Made by a program: the position numbers and the translations under genes. This document shows, piece by piece, positions 1-7,056 of a stretch of DNA of 19,313 nt (its first letter is position 1; every line of letters begins with the position of its first letter). The notes beneath the pieces are model-generated. The model made no database searches and was not told the origin of the DNA. It saw nothing but the letters and a program-made list of their open reading frames with translations. Source of the DNA: DATLFA01 sp039915945 (GTDB lineage Bacteria; Actinomycetota; Acidimicrobiia; Acidimicrobiales; WLNW01); contig JBDSMH010000015.1 in assembly GCA_039915945.1 (NCBI GenBank), positions 1-19,313 on the forward strand, read 5' to 3'.

Positions 1-1
1 T

Positions 2-271
2 GTCGCGTTTCTCTTGCTGTTGTGGTTCGCCGTCATCCCGCTGCTGCTGATCGTCTTCGACGCGCTTGTCGTTGTCGTAGTCTTCTTCGCCAGTCTCGTG
101 GCGCGGGTGTTGTTGCGACGGCCTTGGATCGTCGTGGCGACGAGCATCGACGGCACCGAAATCTCGCGCGAAGTTGTCGGATGGCGCGCTTCGCGCGCCG
201 AGATCGCGGCGCTGCGACAGGAGATCGAGCTCGGCGTTGCCGACGGGTTCCCGAGGGTTGACGAGTCGTAG
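2..271 (+). CDS. Partial small membrane protein, 5' end outside window
   Basis: An open frame enters from the left edge and ends in TAG at 269-271, leaving about 89 visible codons. The visible part starts with a long hydrophobic stretch rich in Leu, Val, Ile and Phe (about residues 1-38, one long or two short membrane segments). A basic stretch (LLRRPW) follows, then a soluble tail with the charged helix AEIAALRQEIELG. The first possible internal starts are TTG codons inside the hydrophobic stretch, so the true start most likely lies upstream. I do not recognise a family. It ends just before the DUF2071-like gene on the same strand and could be co-transcribed with it. Confidence 0.6.
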   Translation, partial: VAFLLLLWFAVIPLLLIVFDALVVVVVFFASLVARVLLRRPWIVVATSIDGTEISREVVGWRASRAEIAALRQEIELGVADGFPRVDES

Positions 272-281
272 GGTGGCAGCG

Positions 282-1013
282 ATGCAACCGGATCTGGCGT
301 TTTGCCCGTTCGAGGTCGAACGGGCGGTGATGCTGCACCGCTGGGAACGACTGACGTTCCTGCACTGGTCCTACGAGCCGGCCGAAGTGCAACGGCTGTT
401 ACCGCCCGGTCTCACGGTCGAGCCTTTCGAAGGACGCGCGTGGGTAGGGCTCGTTCCTTTCGTCATGCATGTCGCCACCAGGGGAGGTCGGTCGGTGCCG
501 TGGGCGGCCGACTTCTGCGAGACCAATGTGCGCACCTACGTCCACGATCGAGACGGGCGTGTCGGTATCTGGTTCTTCTCGCTCGATGCCGCTCGACTCG
601 GCGCGGTGGCGGTTGCCCGAGCCACCTATCGATTGCCGTACTTCTGGTCGCAGATGCGCGTCGAGTGGAGCGAAGATCGCATCGACTACTGGTGCCGCCG
701 TCGTCGGCCCGGCCCGGTCGGCGCGAAGAGTGCGGTCTCCGTCGAGATCGGCGCGCCCTACGAGCCGAACGAACTCGGCGATCTCGATCATTTTTTGACG
801 GCCAAATGGATCTTGTTCAGCGCGTCGGGACGCCGTCGACGGTTCGCACGCGCCTGGCACGCGCCGTGGCCGCTGCATCACGCAACGGTGCTCGATTGTC
901 ACGACGAACTCGTCGAGGCAGCCGGCCTGTCTACCCCGCGCGGTGATCCACTCGTGCACTATTCACCGGGTGTCGCCGTGCGTATCGGACAACCGGAGCG
1001 CTACGGCAACTGA
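282..1013 (+). CDS. DUF2071 / YqjF-like family protein
   Basis: The 243-residue protein resembles the DUF2071 (COG3361, YqjF) family, which has an acetoacetate-decarboxylase-like fold and no settled function. Visible family features are the N-terminal block with WERLTFLHWSYEP and LLPPGL (about residues 20-45), the WVGLVPF block, and the central FCETNVRTYV...GIWFFSLDA block (about 80-107). Length fits the family. ATG at 282 is chosen. A GTG at 273, nine bases upstream and in frame, is an alternative, and neither has a strong Shine-Dalgarno. It follows the partial membrane gene by about 10 bases and runs convergently into the PAQR gene, whose stop lies 10 bases away. No catalytic assignment can be made. 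Confidence 0.82.
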   Translation: MQPDLAFCPFEVERAVMLHRWERLTFLHWSYEPAEVQRLLPPGLTVEPFEGRAWVGLVPFVMHVATRGGRSVPWAADFCETNVRTYVHDRDGRVGIWFFSLDAARLGAVAVARATYRLPYFWSQMRVEWSEDRIDYWCRRRRPGPVGAKSAVSVEIGAPYEPNELGDLDHFLTAKWILFSASGRRRRFARAWHAPWPLHHATVLDCHDELVEAAGLSTPRGDPLVHYSPGVAVRIGQPERYGN

Positions 1014-1022
1014 GGCGCAGAC

Positions 1023-1691
1023 TCAGACGACGAGCAAACCGACGAGGACGAAATGGCACGCGCCGGCGATGACGGTGAAGACGTGCCAGACCTCGTGGTA
1101 GCCGAATGTCGCCGGCCACGGATCAGGTCGGCGGCGCAGCAGCACGGGGATGCCGATGGTGTACATGAGCCCGCCCGCGATCATGAACACGAACTGCGTC
1201 GTGCTCATTCGTTGGTACAGAACCGGCGCGGCGACGACAGCGGTCCATCCGAGGATGGGATAGAGCGCGTGACGCAAGACGGGGAAGCGATGAAATGCTG
1301 CGGTCTTGAGCACGATGCCGAGGACCGCGCCGGACCACACGACCGACAGCACGGGGATACCCCACGACCGCGGAAGGGCGAGAAGGCAGATCGGTGTGTA
1401 CGTGCCGGCGATGAGCACGAAGATCATCGAGTGGTCGAGTTGGCGCAGGATCTGACGCGCTCGCGCGGAGTGGGCCAGTCGGTGATAGCTCGCCGAGGTA
1501 CCGAAGAGCGCCAGCACACTCGCGGCGTAGATCGATGCACCGACGCGCGCCGACGCCGAGCGTGCGGCCAAGATCAACAAGATGCCGGCGGGTAGTGCGA
1601 GGGCGGCAGTCCACGTGTGGAGATGGCCGCGAAACCTCGGGCGAGCGGCGACATCGACCGACCACCGATCGGAAATGACGTCGCTACTCAT
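1023..1691 (-). CDS. PAQR / hemolysin III family membrane protein
   Basis: A 222-residue polytopic membrane protein of the hemolysin III (YqfA/YplQ, PAQR) family, the bacterial relatives of adiponectin receptors and probably metal-dependent hydrolases. The zinc-site motifs are complete: S66-x3-H70 in GTSASYHRL, D86 in LDHSMIF followed by LIAGTYTP, and H199-x3-H203 in YHEVWH near the C-terminus. About seven hydrophobic segments are visible and the length is normal. The frame stays open upstream of residue 1, but that extension is Arg-rich and lacks homology-like character, so ATG at 1691 is taken. It is on the same strand as the gene at 1766-2188, 74 bases downstream of it. Older annotations call such proteins hemolysins, but physiological hemolysis should not be assumed. 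Confidence 0.9.
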   Translation of the reverse strand: MSSDVISDRWSVDVAARPRFRGHLHTWTAALALPAGILLILAARSASARVGASIYAASVLALFGTSASYHRLAHSARARQILRQLDHSMIFVLIAGTYTPICLLALPRSWGIPVLSVVWSGAVLGIVLKTAAFHRFPVLRHALYPILGWTAVVAAPVLYQRMSTTQFVFMIAGGLMYTIGIPVLLRRRPDPWPATFGYHEVWHVFTVIAGACHFVLVGLLVV

Positions 1692-1765
1692 ATGACGACG
1701 GTACCGGGCCGCCTCGCCAAACGGGCCGCGGCTCGCAGAACATCCTGTGAACATCTGGTTAGTGG

Positions 1766-2188
1766 TCAAGACTTCCTGAGGCACTCGGGCAGCTGTGCCA
1801 ATGCCTGCTCGAAAGAGAGCCGTTGAGCGGCCTCGAGCACGTCGGGGGGCACCCAGCCGGGGAACGGTTGCTCCTCGACCTTGTGAGCGCCTGATGCGGT
1901 GTGCGTTTCGTGCAGGGCGGCGAGCTGTTTCGGCGTGAATCGTTCGACGACACGAACGAGTGCCGGCCACACTCGACGGTAAACGAAGGTCACCTTGCCG
2001 TTCACCAGCCGCACCCGAACCACATCGGGTGAGTCATCGAGTAAACCGAGGGCCGTGAAGATCTCGTGGCTCTTCGGGTGAGACCACCAACTCCCTTTGA
2101 TCCCCTCGCCGACGACGAGCTCGGCGACATTGGGGATCGGGCCGCGCGCGGACTGCAGCAGCATGCCGTGGTCTCGCAATGGTGCCAT
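1766..2188 (-). CDS. Conserved hypothetical protein, KGSWWSHP-type
   Basis: A 140-residue soluble protein of a type I have seen as an unnamed conserved protein in actinobacteria and other phyla; I cannot name a domain. Notable stretches are VGEGIKGSWWSHP (about residues 25-40), LVNGKVTFVYRRVWPALVRV (about 60-80), and a C-terminal part rich in Pro and Trp (EEQPFPGWVPPDVLEAA). The repeated Trp/His/Arg pattern suggests a binding or DNA-processing role, but that is a guess. ATG at 2188 is chosen because the open frame upstream of it would cross the whole divergent intergenic gap into the DAC-like gene. It is divergent from that gene with only 32 bases between starts. Confidence 0.72.
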   Translation of the reverse strand: MAPLRDHGMLLQSARGPIPNVAELVVGEGIKGSWWSHPKSHEIFTALGLLDDSPDVVRVRLVNGKVTFVYRRVWPALVRVVERFTPKQLAALHETHTASGAHKVEEQPFPGWVPPDVLEAAQRLSFEQALAQLPECLRKS

Positions 2189-2207
2189 CACGTCCACCGG
2201 CTCACGG

Positions 2208-2213
2208 TATCGT
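2208..2213 (+). promoter_or_regulatory. Candidate -10 box for a leaderless DAC-like transcript
   Basis: TATCGT fits the actinobacterial TANNNT -10 pattern and lies seven bases before the ATG at 2221. No Shine-Dalgarno is visible in front of that ATG. This spacing is what leaderless actinobacterial genes show. No good -35 is seen. The assignment is inferred from spacing only. Confidence 0.35.
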
Positions 2214-2220
2214 CCGGTCG

Positions 2221-3177
2221 ATGTCTGACACCGGTGCGCGCCGACTGCGCCGACTTGCCGAGGAGCTCGAAGAGTGCGGCTTGCGTCTCGAAGGGACCGA
2301 GGCATTCCGCGAGATGATGATCGAAGAGATCGATCAGGCCCTTCGTCCGCCCGTACACGAGCGTCGGGTCGCGTCCGGCGGCACGATCCTCGAGCCGCGG
2401 TCGGACCCGGCCACGTGGGAGTCGGGCACGCAGCTCGGCATCACGCGGCAGCCACTCGATGAGCAGCCGCTCGCGGCGGCCCGGCGTTTCGCCGACGGGC
2501 TCTCGAGCTGGCTGCTGCGCCGAAGTGACGGCACCACCGAGTGGATGGTGTTCGATCGCCCCGCGGGCTCCGAACGAGACCTCGTGGTCCTGGCCGCGGT
2601 CCTCGATGCGACGATCGTGCAACGTCATCCGTCGGGCTCGGTACGAGTCGTCGGGGATTTCGGCGTGCTGCGGTGGCAGGGTCTCACGTGGCATCACGAA
2701 CCGCCGGTTGCGAGTTGGATCGACGCGGTCATCGCGTGCGATGCGCACGGCGACCCCAAAGTGCTCATGGCGATGCTCGAGTTCGCGGTGCACGACCTCG
2801 GATCCATGGGGATCGGTTCGCTCCTCATCTATCGGCCGAGCGATGAGCCGGGTCCGGTGGTGGAAGAACGGTTGCCCACGCCGCCGCCGTTGCGCATCCA
2901 TCGGGCAACGCACCTCGCGGCCCTGCGCCACGCGCTGACGCAGATCGACGGCGCCGCAGTCTTCGATGCACAAGGAGTGCTTCGTCAGCTGGGGGTGCGG
3001 CTCGTGCCGAGCACGGTGGCAGAAGAGACCGTCGAAGCGTTCGGCGGCACGCGCCATACCTCGGGCCGTCGCTACAGCCGCGACGATCCCTACGCGACCG
3101 TGATCGCCGTGAGCGACGACGGTCCGGTCTCGGTACTGCGCAACGGCGAGGTACTCGGTCGCTCGCCCAACGATTGA
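2221..3177 (+). CDS. DisA_N/DAC-domain protein (c-di-AMP synthase-like) with N-terminal sensor-like region
   Basis: A 318-residue protein whose last ~135 residues match the diadenylate cyclase (DAC, DisA_N) fold. The GALIV-like strand is GIGSLLIY (about 197-204), followed by LRHALTQIDGAAVFD with the DGA motif at 243-245. GTRHTSG at 276-282 occupies the position of the canonical GTRHRAA, and the terminal strands are ATVIAVSDDGPVSVLRNG. Canonical DACs join two ATP into c-di-AMP. The second Arg of RHR is Thr here, so activity or product may differ. The N-terminal ~180 residues (FDRP..., VVGDFGVLRWQGLTW) resemble the probable sensor domains fused to DACs (DACNV-like); this is an inference from memory. 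There is no membrane segment and no DisA DNA-binding helix-hairpin-helix part. It is divergent from the gene at 1766-2188. Confidence 0.78.
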   Translation: MSDTGARRLRRLAEELEECGLRLEGTEAFREMMIEEIDQALRPPVHERRVASGGTILEPRSDPATWESGTQLGITRQPLDEQPLAAARRFADGLSSWLLRRSDGTTEWMVFDRPAGSERDLVVLAAVLDATIVQRHPSGSVRVVGDFGVLRWQGLTWHHEPPVASWIDAVIACDAHGDPKVLMAMLEFAVHDLGSMGIGSLLIYRPSDEPGPVVEERLPTPPPLRIHRATHLAALRHALTQIDGAAVFDAQGVLRQLGVRLVPSTVAEETVEAFGGTRHTSGRRYSRDDPYATVIAVSDDGPVSVLRNGEVLGRSPND

Positions 3178-3231
3178 TTGGCTCATCGCGTCCCGACGTT
3201 CCGTCCATCGGTGAGCCGGGTGATGCATGCT

Positions 3232-3749
3232 ATGGACGTGTTCGGGCGCAAGAAGCAGAGCGGTCCCGCAGACTCGATTTCAGAGAGTGGCTACGTCGGC
3301 TTGCGAAAGATGGCGCTGAAAGCCTTCGACGCCGGTGCAGTGAGTGGCACGCCCGATCATCCTCGAGTCGCCGGAGTGGTCGTCGACGTTCCCTCGACCG
3401 CGGGCATCGCGACGGTCGTTGCCATGGGCGACGATACGACCAGTCTGTACACGAGCACCGGGGGCGGAACGATCGGCGCGGGCACCCACGCGCACGTGGC
3501 GAGCGCAACCCATCGCCTTCTCGTCGCGATCGATGCGCAACTCGACCACTTCCTCCAGGGCGCAACGACCACGTGCCCAACAACAACTGCGTCCGGTTTC
3601 ATGTGCTGGGAACCGCCGGCCCCGCCGTTGCCGATGTGCCGCAAGATTGCTTCTGGGGCCGAGCGCAGCACGTTCTGATGCCCGTGATCGCCGCGACTCA
3701 GGACGTGATCACTGCGATCAGCTCGGTCGACCAGGCGCCCTCGCCCTGA
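3232..3749 (+). CDS. Hypothetical protein, apparently frameshifted near 3558
   Basis: The reading frame starting at ATG 3232 gives a coherent small-domain protein (MDVFGRKK..., VAGVVVDVPSTAG, MGDDTTSLYTSTGGGTIGAG, HRLLVAIDAQLDHFLQ). It then degenerates into low-complexity Thr/Pro residues. The coherent sequence resumes in the -1 frame at about 3558 (GRNDHVPNNNCVRFHVLG, AQHVLMPVIAATQDVI) and ends in TGA at 3747-3749. One missing base, most simply in the GGG at 3558-3560, would restore a 172-residue protein. No X-XXY-YYZ slippery site is present, so a mutation or sequencing error is more likely than programmed frameshifting. I do not recognise a named family. ATG 3223 is an alternative start three codons upstream. 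It converges on the MerR gene. Confidence 0.6.
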
Positions 3750-3765
3750 CCCGTTCTCGGTCGGT

Positions 3766-4574
3766 TTACTGGCGCTTGTGAGAGCGACTTGCAGTTCGAC
3801 GACCCAAGTGGCTCTCGGCCCATCGCAGTCGAGGTACACCTCGCGAAACTCGCCCGCTTCGAGTTCGCCAGCCTGCTCGATCCAGGCATGCAAGGCTGCG
3901 AAGCCTTCATCGATATCGTCGCCGTACATCACCGTAGTTGCCGCTCGTTGGAGACCAGGCAAGACGAAGGTCTTTGCATCATCATCGTCACCTACATACG
4001 TCAGGCCGTCAGGGATCGGGATCGCCGCCGTGAACTCGATCGGGTCCGTGCCTCGCTCAACGGCGATCGAGGGTGGCCGTCGATCAACCCCCATCGTGTC
4101 GAGGACCGAATGCAGTCGCGGCCAGAGCGTTGCGTGGACCGAACCAATTCCGGCGAGCGACGGCACCGCCTCGGTGATGGCGACTACCCACTCCGCTTCT
4201 GTGTTCTTCACCACCACGTCGTAGTTGCTCATCGTCGGTTCCTCCAGTTGTGACAAGCGGGCTTCGACTCTCGCGAGACGTTCGGCTGCGGCAGGGAGGC
4301 GGTCATGTGCCTCGGCGCGTCGTAGCAGCAGGATCCCACGCAGCGCCTCGGCACTGACCGGCTCGTCGAGGATGCGAGCGATCTCGACGAGTCGGACTCC
4401 CAAGTCGCGCAAGGCAACGATGCGGTGTAGCCGGCCAAGCTGTTCGGGTTCGTACCAGCGATACCCGCTGCCCGGGTCCGTCCACGCCGGTCGAAGCAGA
4501 CCGATCTCGTCGTAGTAGCGCAGCGTGCGAACTGAAACCCGGCCGAGCCGAGTAACCGTGCTGGTTCCGAACAT
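3766..4574 (-). CDS. MerR-family regulator with GyrI-like effector domain, apparent 3' frameshift
   Basis: The N-terminus is a MerR winged helix (about residues 1-75): VTRLGRVSVRTLRYYDEIGLL, a wing with GYRWYEPEQLGRLHRI, and LRDLGVRLVEIARIL. A coiled linker (about 80-113) leads to a GyrI-like/BltR-type small-molecule-binding domain (about 116-265) ending in WVVELQVAL. Such regulators sense drugs or lipophilic ligands and distort the promoter. The uninterrupted frame would continue to 3357, deep into the opposing gene, giving 405 residues. A single missing base around 3778-3785 instead gives the ending ...ELQVAL-HKRQ and a TAA at 3766-3768, about 269 residues, the usual size. I annotate that end. 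No target operon is adjacent, so autoregulation or a distant target is possible. Confidence 0.78.
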
Positions 4575-4670
4575 ACGGGCATCAAACCAGGTGACGCGAC
4601 GGCAGTGTCAAACCCGTTCGAATCAAGTCGTCCAGGCCATCGCGAAGCGTCCGACCTCCGACAACAAATG

Positions 4671-4743
4671 TGCCCCCGGGCAGATTTGAACTGCCGGCCT
4701 ACCGCTTAGGAGGCGGTTGCTCTATCCCCTGAGCTACGAGGGC
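4671..4743 (-). tRNA. tRNA-Arg, anticodon CCT
   Basis: A complete 73-nt cloverleaf reads on the minus strand. The acceptor GCCCTCG pairs with CGGGGGC (one G-U pair), with discriminator A. The D-stem is GCTC/GAGC. The anticodon stem ACCGC/GCGGT holds loop CTCCTAA, i.e. anticodon CCT reading AGG. The variable loop is short, and the T-stem GGCAG/CTGCC encloses TTCAAAT. CCA is not encoded. AGG is a rare codon in high-GC actinobacteria. Confidence 0.96.
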
Positions 4744-4808
4744 AAGGCCGGGCGACACCTACGAACCTGCCGGTCCGGCTACGGAGCGCAGTGTAGATGC
4801 CGCAGCGA

Positions 4809-5246
4809 TCAGGGCTTGCTTCGTCGTGGCGACGCGGTGACGCCGGCTGCGGCGAGGCGCTCGGGCACGACGTTGGGCACGTGAATGCGCCAGCCGGCGT
4901 CTTGCAGCGCGGATCGATCGATCGGAAATTCGCCGCCGAGGCCGTAGCTGATGATCCACTGCGAACCTTGGTCGATCGGTGATCGAACGACGGTCTGCGA
5001 TTGCGCGTTGACGAGCGCGAACGCCATCCAGGATTTGCCCGCCCCGTCACTCACTTTGATCGTGAGATCGTAGGGAGTTTCGTTGTCGATGGTTACATCG
5101 GGGGCGCGCGGGGGATCACGCATCGTGAGCGCAGTGACGATCATCGCGAACACCGCCGCAACTGTGACGTCGATGAGCCTTGTCGGTAGCGTGCGCCGGC
5201 GGCGCCGCCACGACGTGTCACGAAGTTGCGTACGGAGATCGTTCAT
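4809..5246 (-). CDS. Membrane-anchored hypothetical protein with one TM segment
   Basis: A 145-residue protein with a basic N-terminus (TSWRRRRRTLPTR), one transmembrane segment at about residues 25-42, and a soluble, probably extracytoplasmic domain. The soluble part alternates beta-like strands (VTIDNETPYDLTIKVSDG, QTVVRSPIDQGSQWIISYG) and ends in a basic tail. The positive-inside rule puts the domain outside the cytoplasm. No family is recognised. ATG at 5246 is chosen because a GAGG lies about eight bases upstream. ATG at 5288 would add 14 residues. It lies upstream of the tRNA on the same strand and is divergent from the TIGR03086 gene. Confidence 0.65.
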   Translation of the reverse strand: MNDLRTQLRDTSWRRRRRTLPTRLIDVTVAAVFAMIVTALTMRDPPRAPDVTIDNETPYDLTIKVSDGAGKSWMAFALVNAQSQTVVRSPIDQGSQWIISYGLGGEFPIDRSALQDAGWRIHVPNVVPERLAAAGVTASPRRSKP

Positions 5247-5381
5247 CCAGAATGCCTCGTAATCTTGGATAGTGGTACGAGGGGGCATCGCCGATCGTAG
5301 TGTTTCACGGGCCCGACGAGTAGGGCAGATGTGGGTTACCCCGGCGAAGGTCACCTGTATTCGAGCGAGGGAGACAAAGCG

Positions 5382-5930
5382 ATGAGCGACATATCAGACC
5401 GGTACCGGCGACTGTCCGGCGCCTTTGTCGACAAGGTGTCGCAAGTCTCACCCGAACGGTGGTCCGCGGCGTCGCCGTGTGAGGGTTGGACCGCGCGTGA
5501 TGTCGTCGTTCACGTGGTCGATGCCCACGGCATCTTTTTCAAACTCGTAGATCGACCGTTCGAGCGGACAGTCAGCATCGAAGACGATACCGAGGGCGCG
5601 CTGCGACAGGTGATGACGCAGACCCAAGCCGAGCTCGATGATCCGGCACGCGCGGGCGCGATGTTCGATGGCTTCTTCGGGCGTATGAGCTTCGAAGATG
5701 CCATCGACCGATTCATTTGCTTCGACCTCGTCGTGCACGGTTGGGATCTTGCGAGGGCAGTCGGACTCGACGAGACGATTACGCCGGCCGAAGTCGTCAA
5801 GTTGGGCGTCACTGCCGAAGCGTTCGGCGACGCGTTGCACACGCCGGGTGTATGTGGCCCATCGGTTGACGCCGCGCCCGAGGCCGACGACCAGACCAAG
5901 TTGCTCGCGCTCCTCGGACGACGCGCCTAA
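5382..5930 (+). CDS. TIGR03086 / mycothiol-dependent maleylpyruvate isomerase-like protein
   Basis: A 182-residue protein of the DinB-like MDMPI_N/TIGR03086 group, metal-binding four-helix-bundle proteins common in actinobacteria. Some members use mycothiol or another thiol in transferase or isomerase reactions. Family signatures are PCEGWTARDVVVHVVD (about residues 32-47, with candidate metal ligand H44) and FDLVVHGWDLARAVGL (about 114-129, with H119). The substrate is unknown. The start ATG 5382 is preceded by GAGGGAG. The next gene begins six bases after the stop codon, so the two are probably one transcript. Confidence 0.87.
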   Translation: MSDISDRYRRLSGAFVDKVSQVSPERWSAASPCEGWTARDVVVHVVDAHGIFFKLVDRPFERTVSIEDDTEGALRQVMTQTQAELDDPARAGAMFDGFFGRMSFEDAIDRFICFDLVVHGWDLARAVGLDETITPAEVVKLGVTAEAFGDALHTPGVCGPSVDAAPEADDQTKLLALLGRRA

Positions 5931-5936
5931 CCCATC

Positions 5937-7013
5937 GTGGAAGCAGCAACGCCAACTGCCGAGGCACCCGCGACGGGACGCGGTCGCAGGTTCAAGATGA
6001 TTCAACTGGGCTTGGGCCTGGTGATGATGATCTTGACCTTCGCGGTCTTCGTGCCGCAGATTGCCGACTACGGCGCGATTTGGGACGCGGTCAATTCGCT
6101 GAAGTCGTGGCAAGTCGCGATCCTGTTGGCGGCGGCCACCCTCAACGTGTTGACGTTCGCGCCGGACTGGATGGTGTTGTTGCCGGGCCTCCGCTTTCGT
6201 CAAGCACTCGAGGTGACGATGGCGTCGACTGCCGTGGCCAATGTGGTGCCCGCAGGTGGAGCAGTGAGCTTCGCCATCTCTTGGAAAATGTTCCGTGAAT
6301 GGGGATTCGAGGGTCGTGAGGTCGCGCGTGCTCTCATCTTGAACGGCATCACGAACAATCTGCTCAACGTCGGCTATCCGTTGGTCGCGATCGTGCTGTT
6401 GGCATCGACCGGTCAGGACAACGCATTCCTCACACGCGCCGCGACCATCGGCGCGGTGGTCTTCGTCGCGAGTGTCGGCTCGTTGGTCGCGATCATGGCC
6501 AGCGAAAAGCAGGCGTTGCGCGCGGGTCGGGTGTGGGACAGCGTCGCCTCGCTCGTGTTGCGACCGTTGAAACGAGGGCCGGTACGCGGTAGCGGTATTG
6601 CGATTGCGCGCTTTCGCGAGGACTCGATCGACTTGGTCCGCCGCCGCTGGTTCGCCATGATCCTGTGCGTCGTCGTCGGAACCATGACGGTGTTCCTCGT
6701 CATGGTCGTCGCGTTGCGTGTCACCGGCGTGGGTACGAGCGATGTCACGATCATCGAAGCGTTCACTGCGTGGTCCCTCGTACGTCTGCTCACCGCGCTG
6801 CCGTTGACGCCGGGTGGAATTGGTATCGCCGAACTCGGCCTCGTCGGGACACTCACCCAGTTCGGCGGCGAAGAAGCCAAAGTCGTCGCCGCGGTGTTGC
6901 TGTTCAGGGCATTGACGGTGCTGCCACCGATCATCATCGGTGCACTCGTCGCGTTCACGTGGCGTCGCCACGAGGCGAGCGCCTCGTCCGCGTCAACTAC
7001 ATCTGAGGTGTGA
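5937..7013 (+). CDS. LPG-synthase-type integral membrane protein (UPF0104 family)
   Basis: A 358-residue protein with about eight hydrophobic segments, matching the lysylphosphatidylglycerol synthase transmembrane (UPF0104, AglD-like) family. Members include flippase-like domains of MprF and proteins of lipid or glycolipid metabolism. Supporting blocks are STAVANVVPAGGAVSFAISW (97-116) and LTALPLTPGGIGIAELGLVG (285-304). The MprF aminoacyl-transferase domain is absent, so aminoacylation of lipids is not predicted. The start is GTG at 5937, six bases behind the preceding TAA, which suggests translational coupling. An imperfect inverted repeat begins at its stop codon. Confidence 0.86.
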   Translation: MEAATPTAEAPATGRGRRFKMIQLGLGLVMMILTFAVFVPQIADYGAIWDAVNSLKSWQVAILLAAATLNVLTFAPDWMVLLPGLRFRQALEVTMASTAVANVVPAGGAVSFAISWKMFREWGFEGREVARALILNGITNNLLNVGYPLVAIVLLASTGQDNAFLTRAATIGAVVFVASVGSLVAIMASEKQALRAGRVWDSVASLVLRPLKRGPVRGSGIAIARFREDSIDLVRRRWFAMILCVVVGTMTVFLVMVVALRVTGVGTSDVTIIEAFTAWSLVRLLTALPLTPGGIGIAELGLVGTLTQFGGEEAKVVAAVLLFRALTVLPPIIIGALVAFTWRRHEASASSASTTSEV

Positions 7014-7042
7014 TCTTCTAAGAAATCGAATTTCTCAAGATC
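7012..7042. terminator. Imperfect inverted repeat after the UPF0104 gene
   Basis: GATCTT and AGAAAT on the left pair with ATTTCT and AAGATC on the right, around a CGA loop, with a CTA/C internal bulge. It begins inside the TGA stop at 7011-7013. No T-tract follows, so it is either a weak intrinsic terminator, an mRNA 3' stabiliser, or an operator for the next gene. Confidence 0.35.
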
Positions 7043-7056
7043 GTTGTAGGGCGAGA

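Noticed and set aside
3550..3565. Programmed -1 frameshifting
   Set aside because: No X-XXY-YYZ slippery heptamer and no obvious downstream structure at the break.
3357..3765. C-terminal 135-residue extension of the MerR regulator
   Set aside because: It is low-complexity, antisense to a coherent gene, and disappears if one base is restored near 3780.
4671..4743. tRNA-Arg as an integration site of a genomic island
   Set aside because: No integrase, no repeat of the tRNA 3' end and no change in gene style nearby.
5448..6971. Long minus-strand open frame of about 500 codons opposite the TIGR03086 and UPF0104 genes
   Set aside because: Its translation is rich in Arg, His, Asp, Glu and Gln without hydrophobic cores, the pattern of an antisense shadow in GC-rich DNA. 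The plus-strand proteins have clear families.
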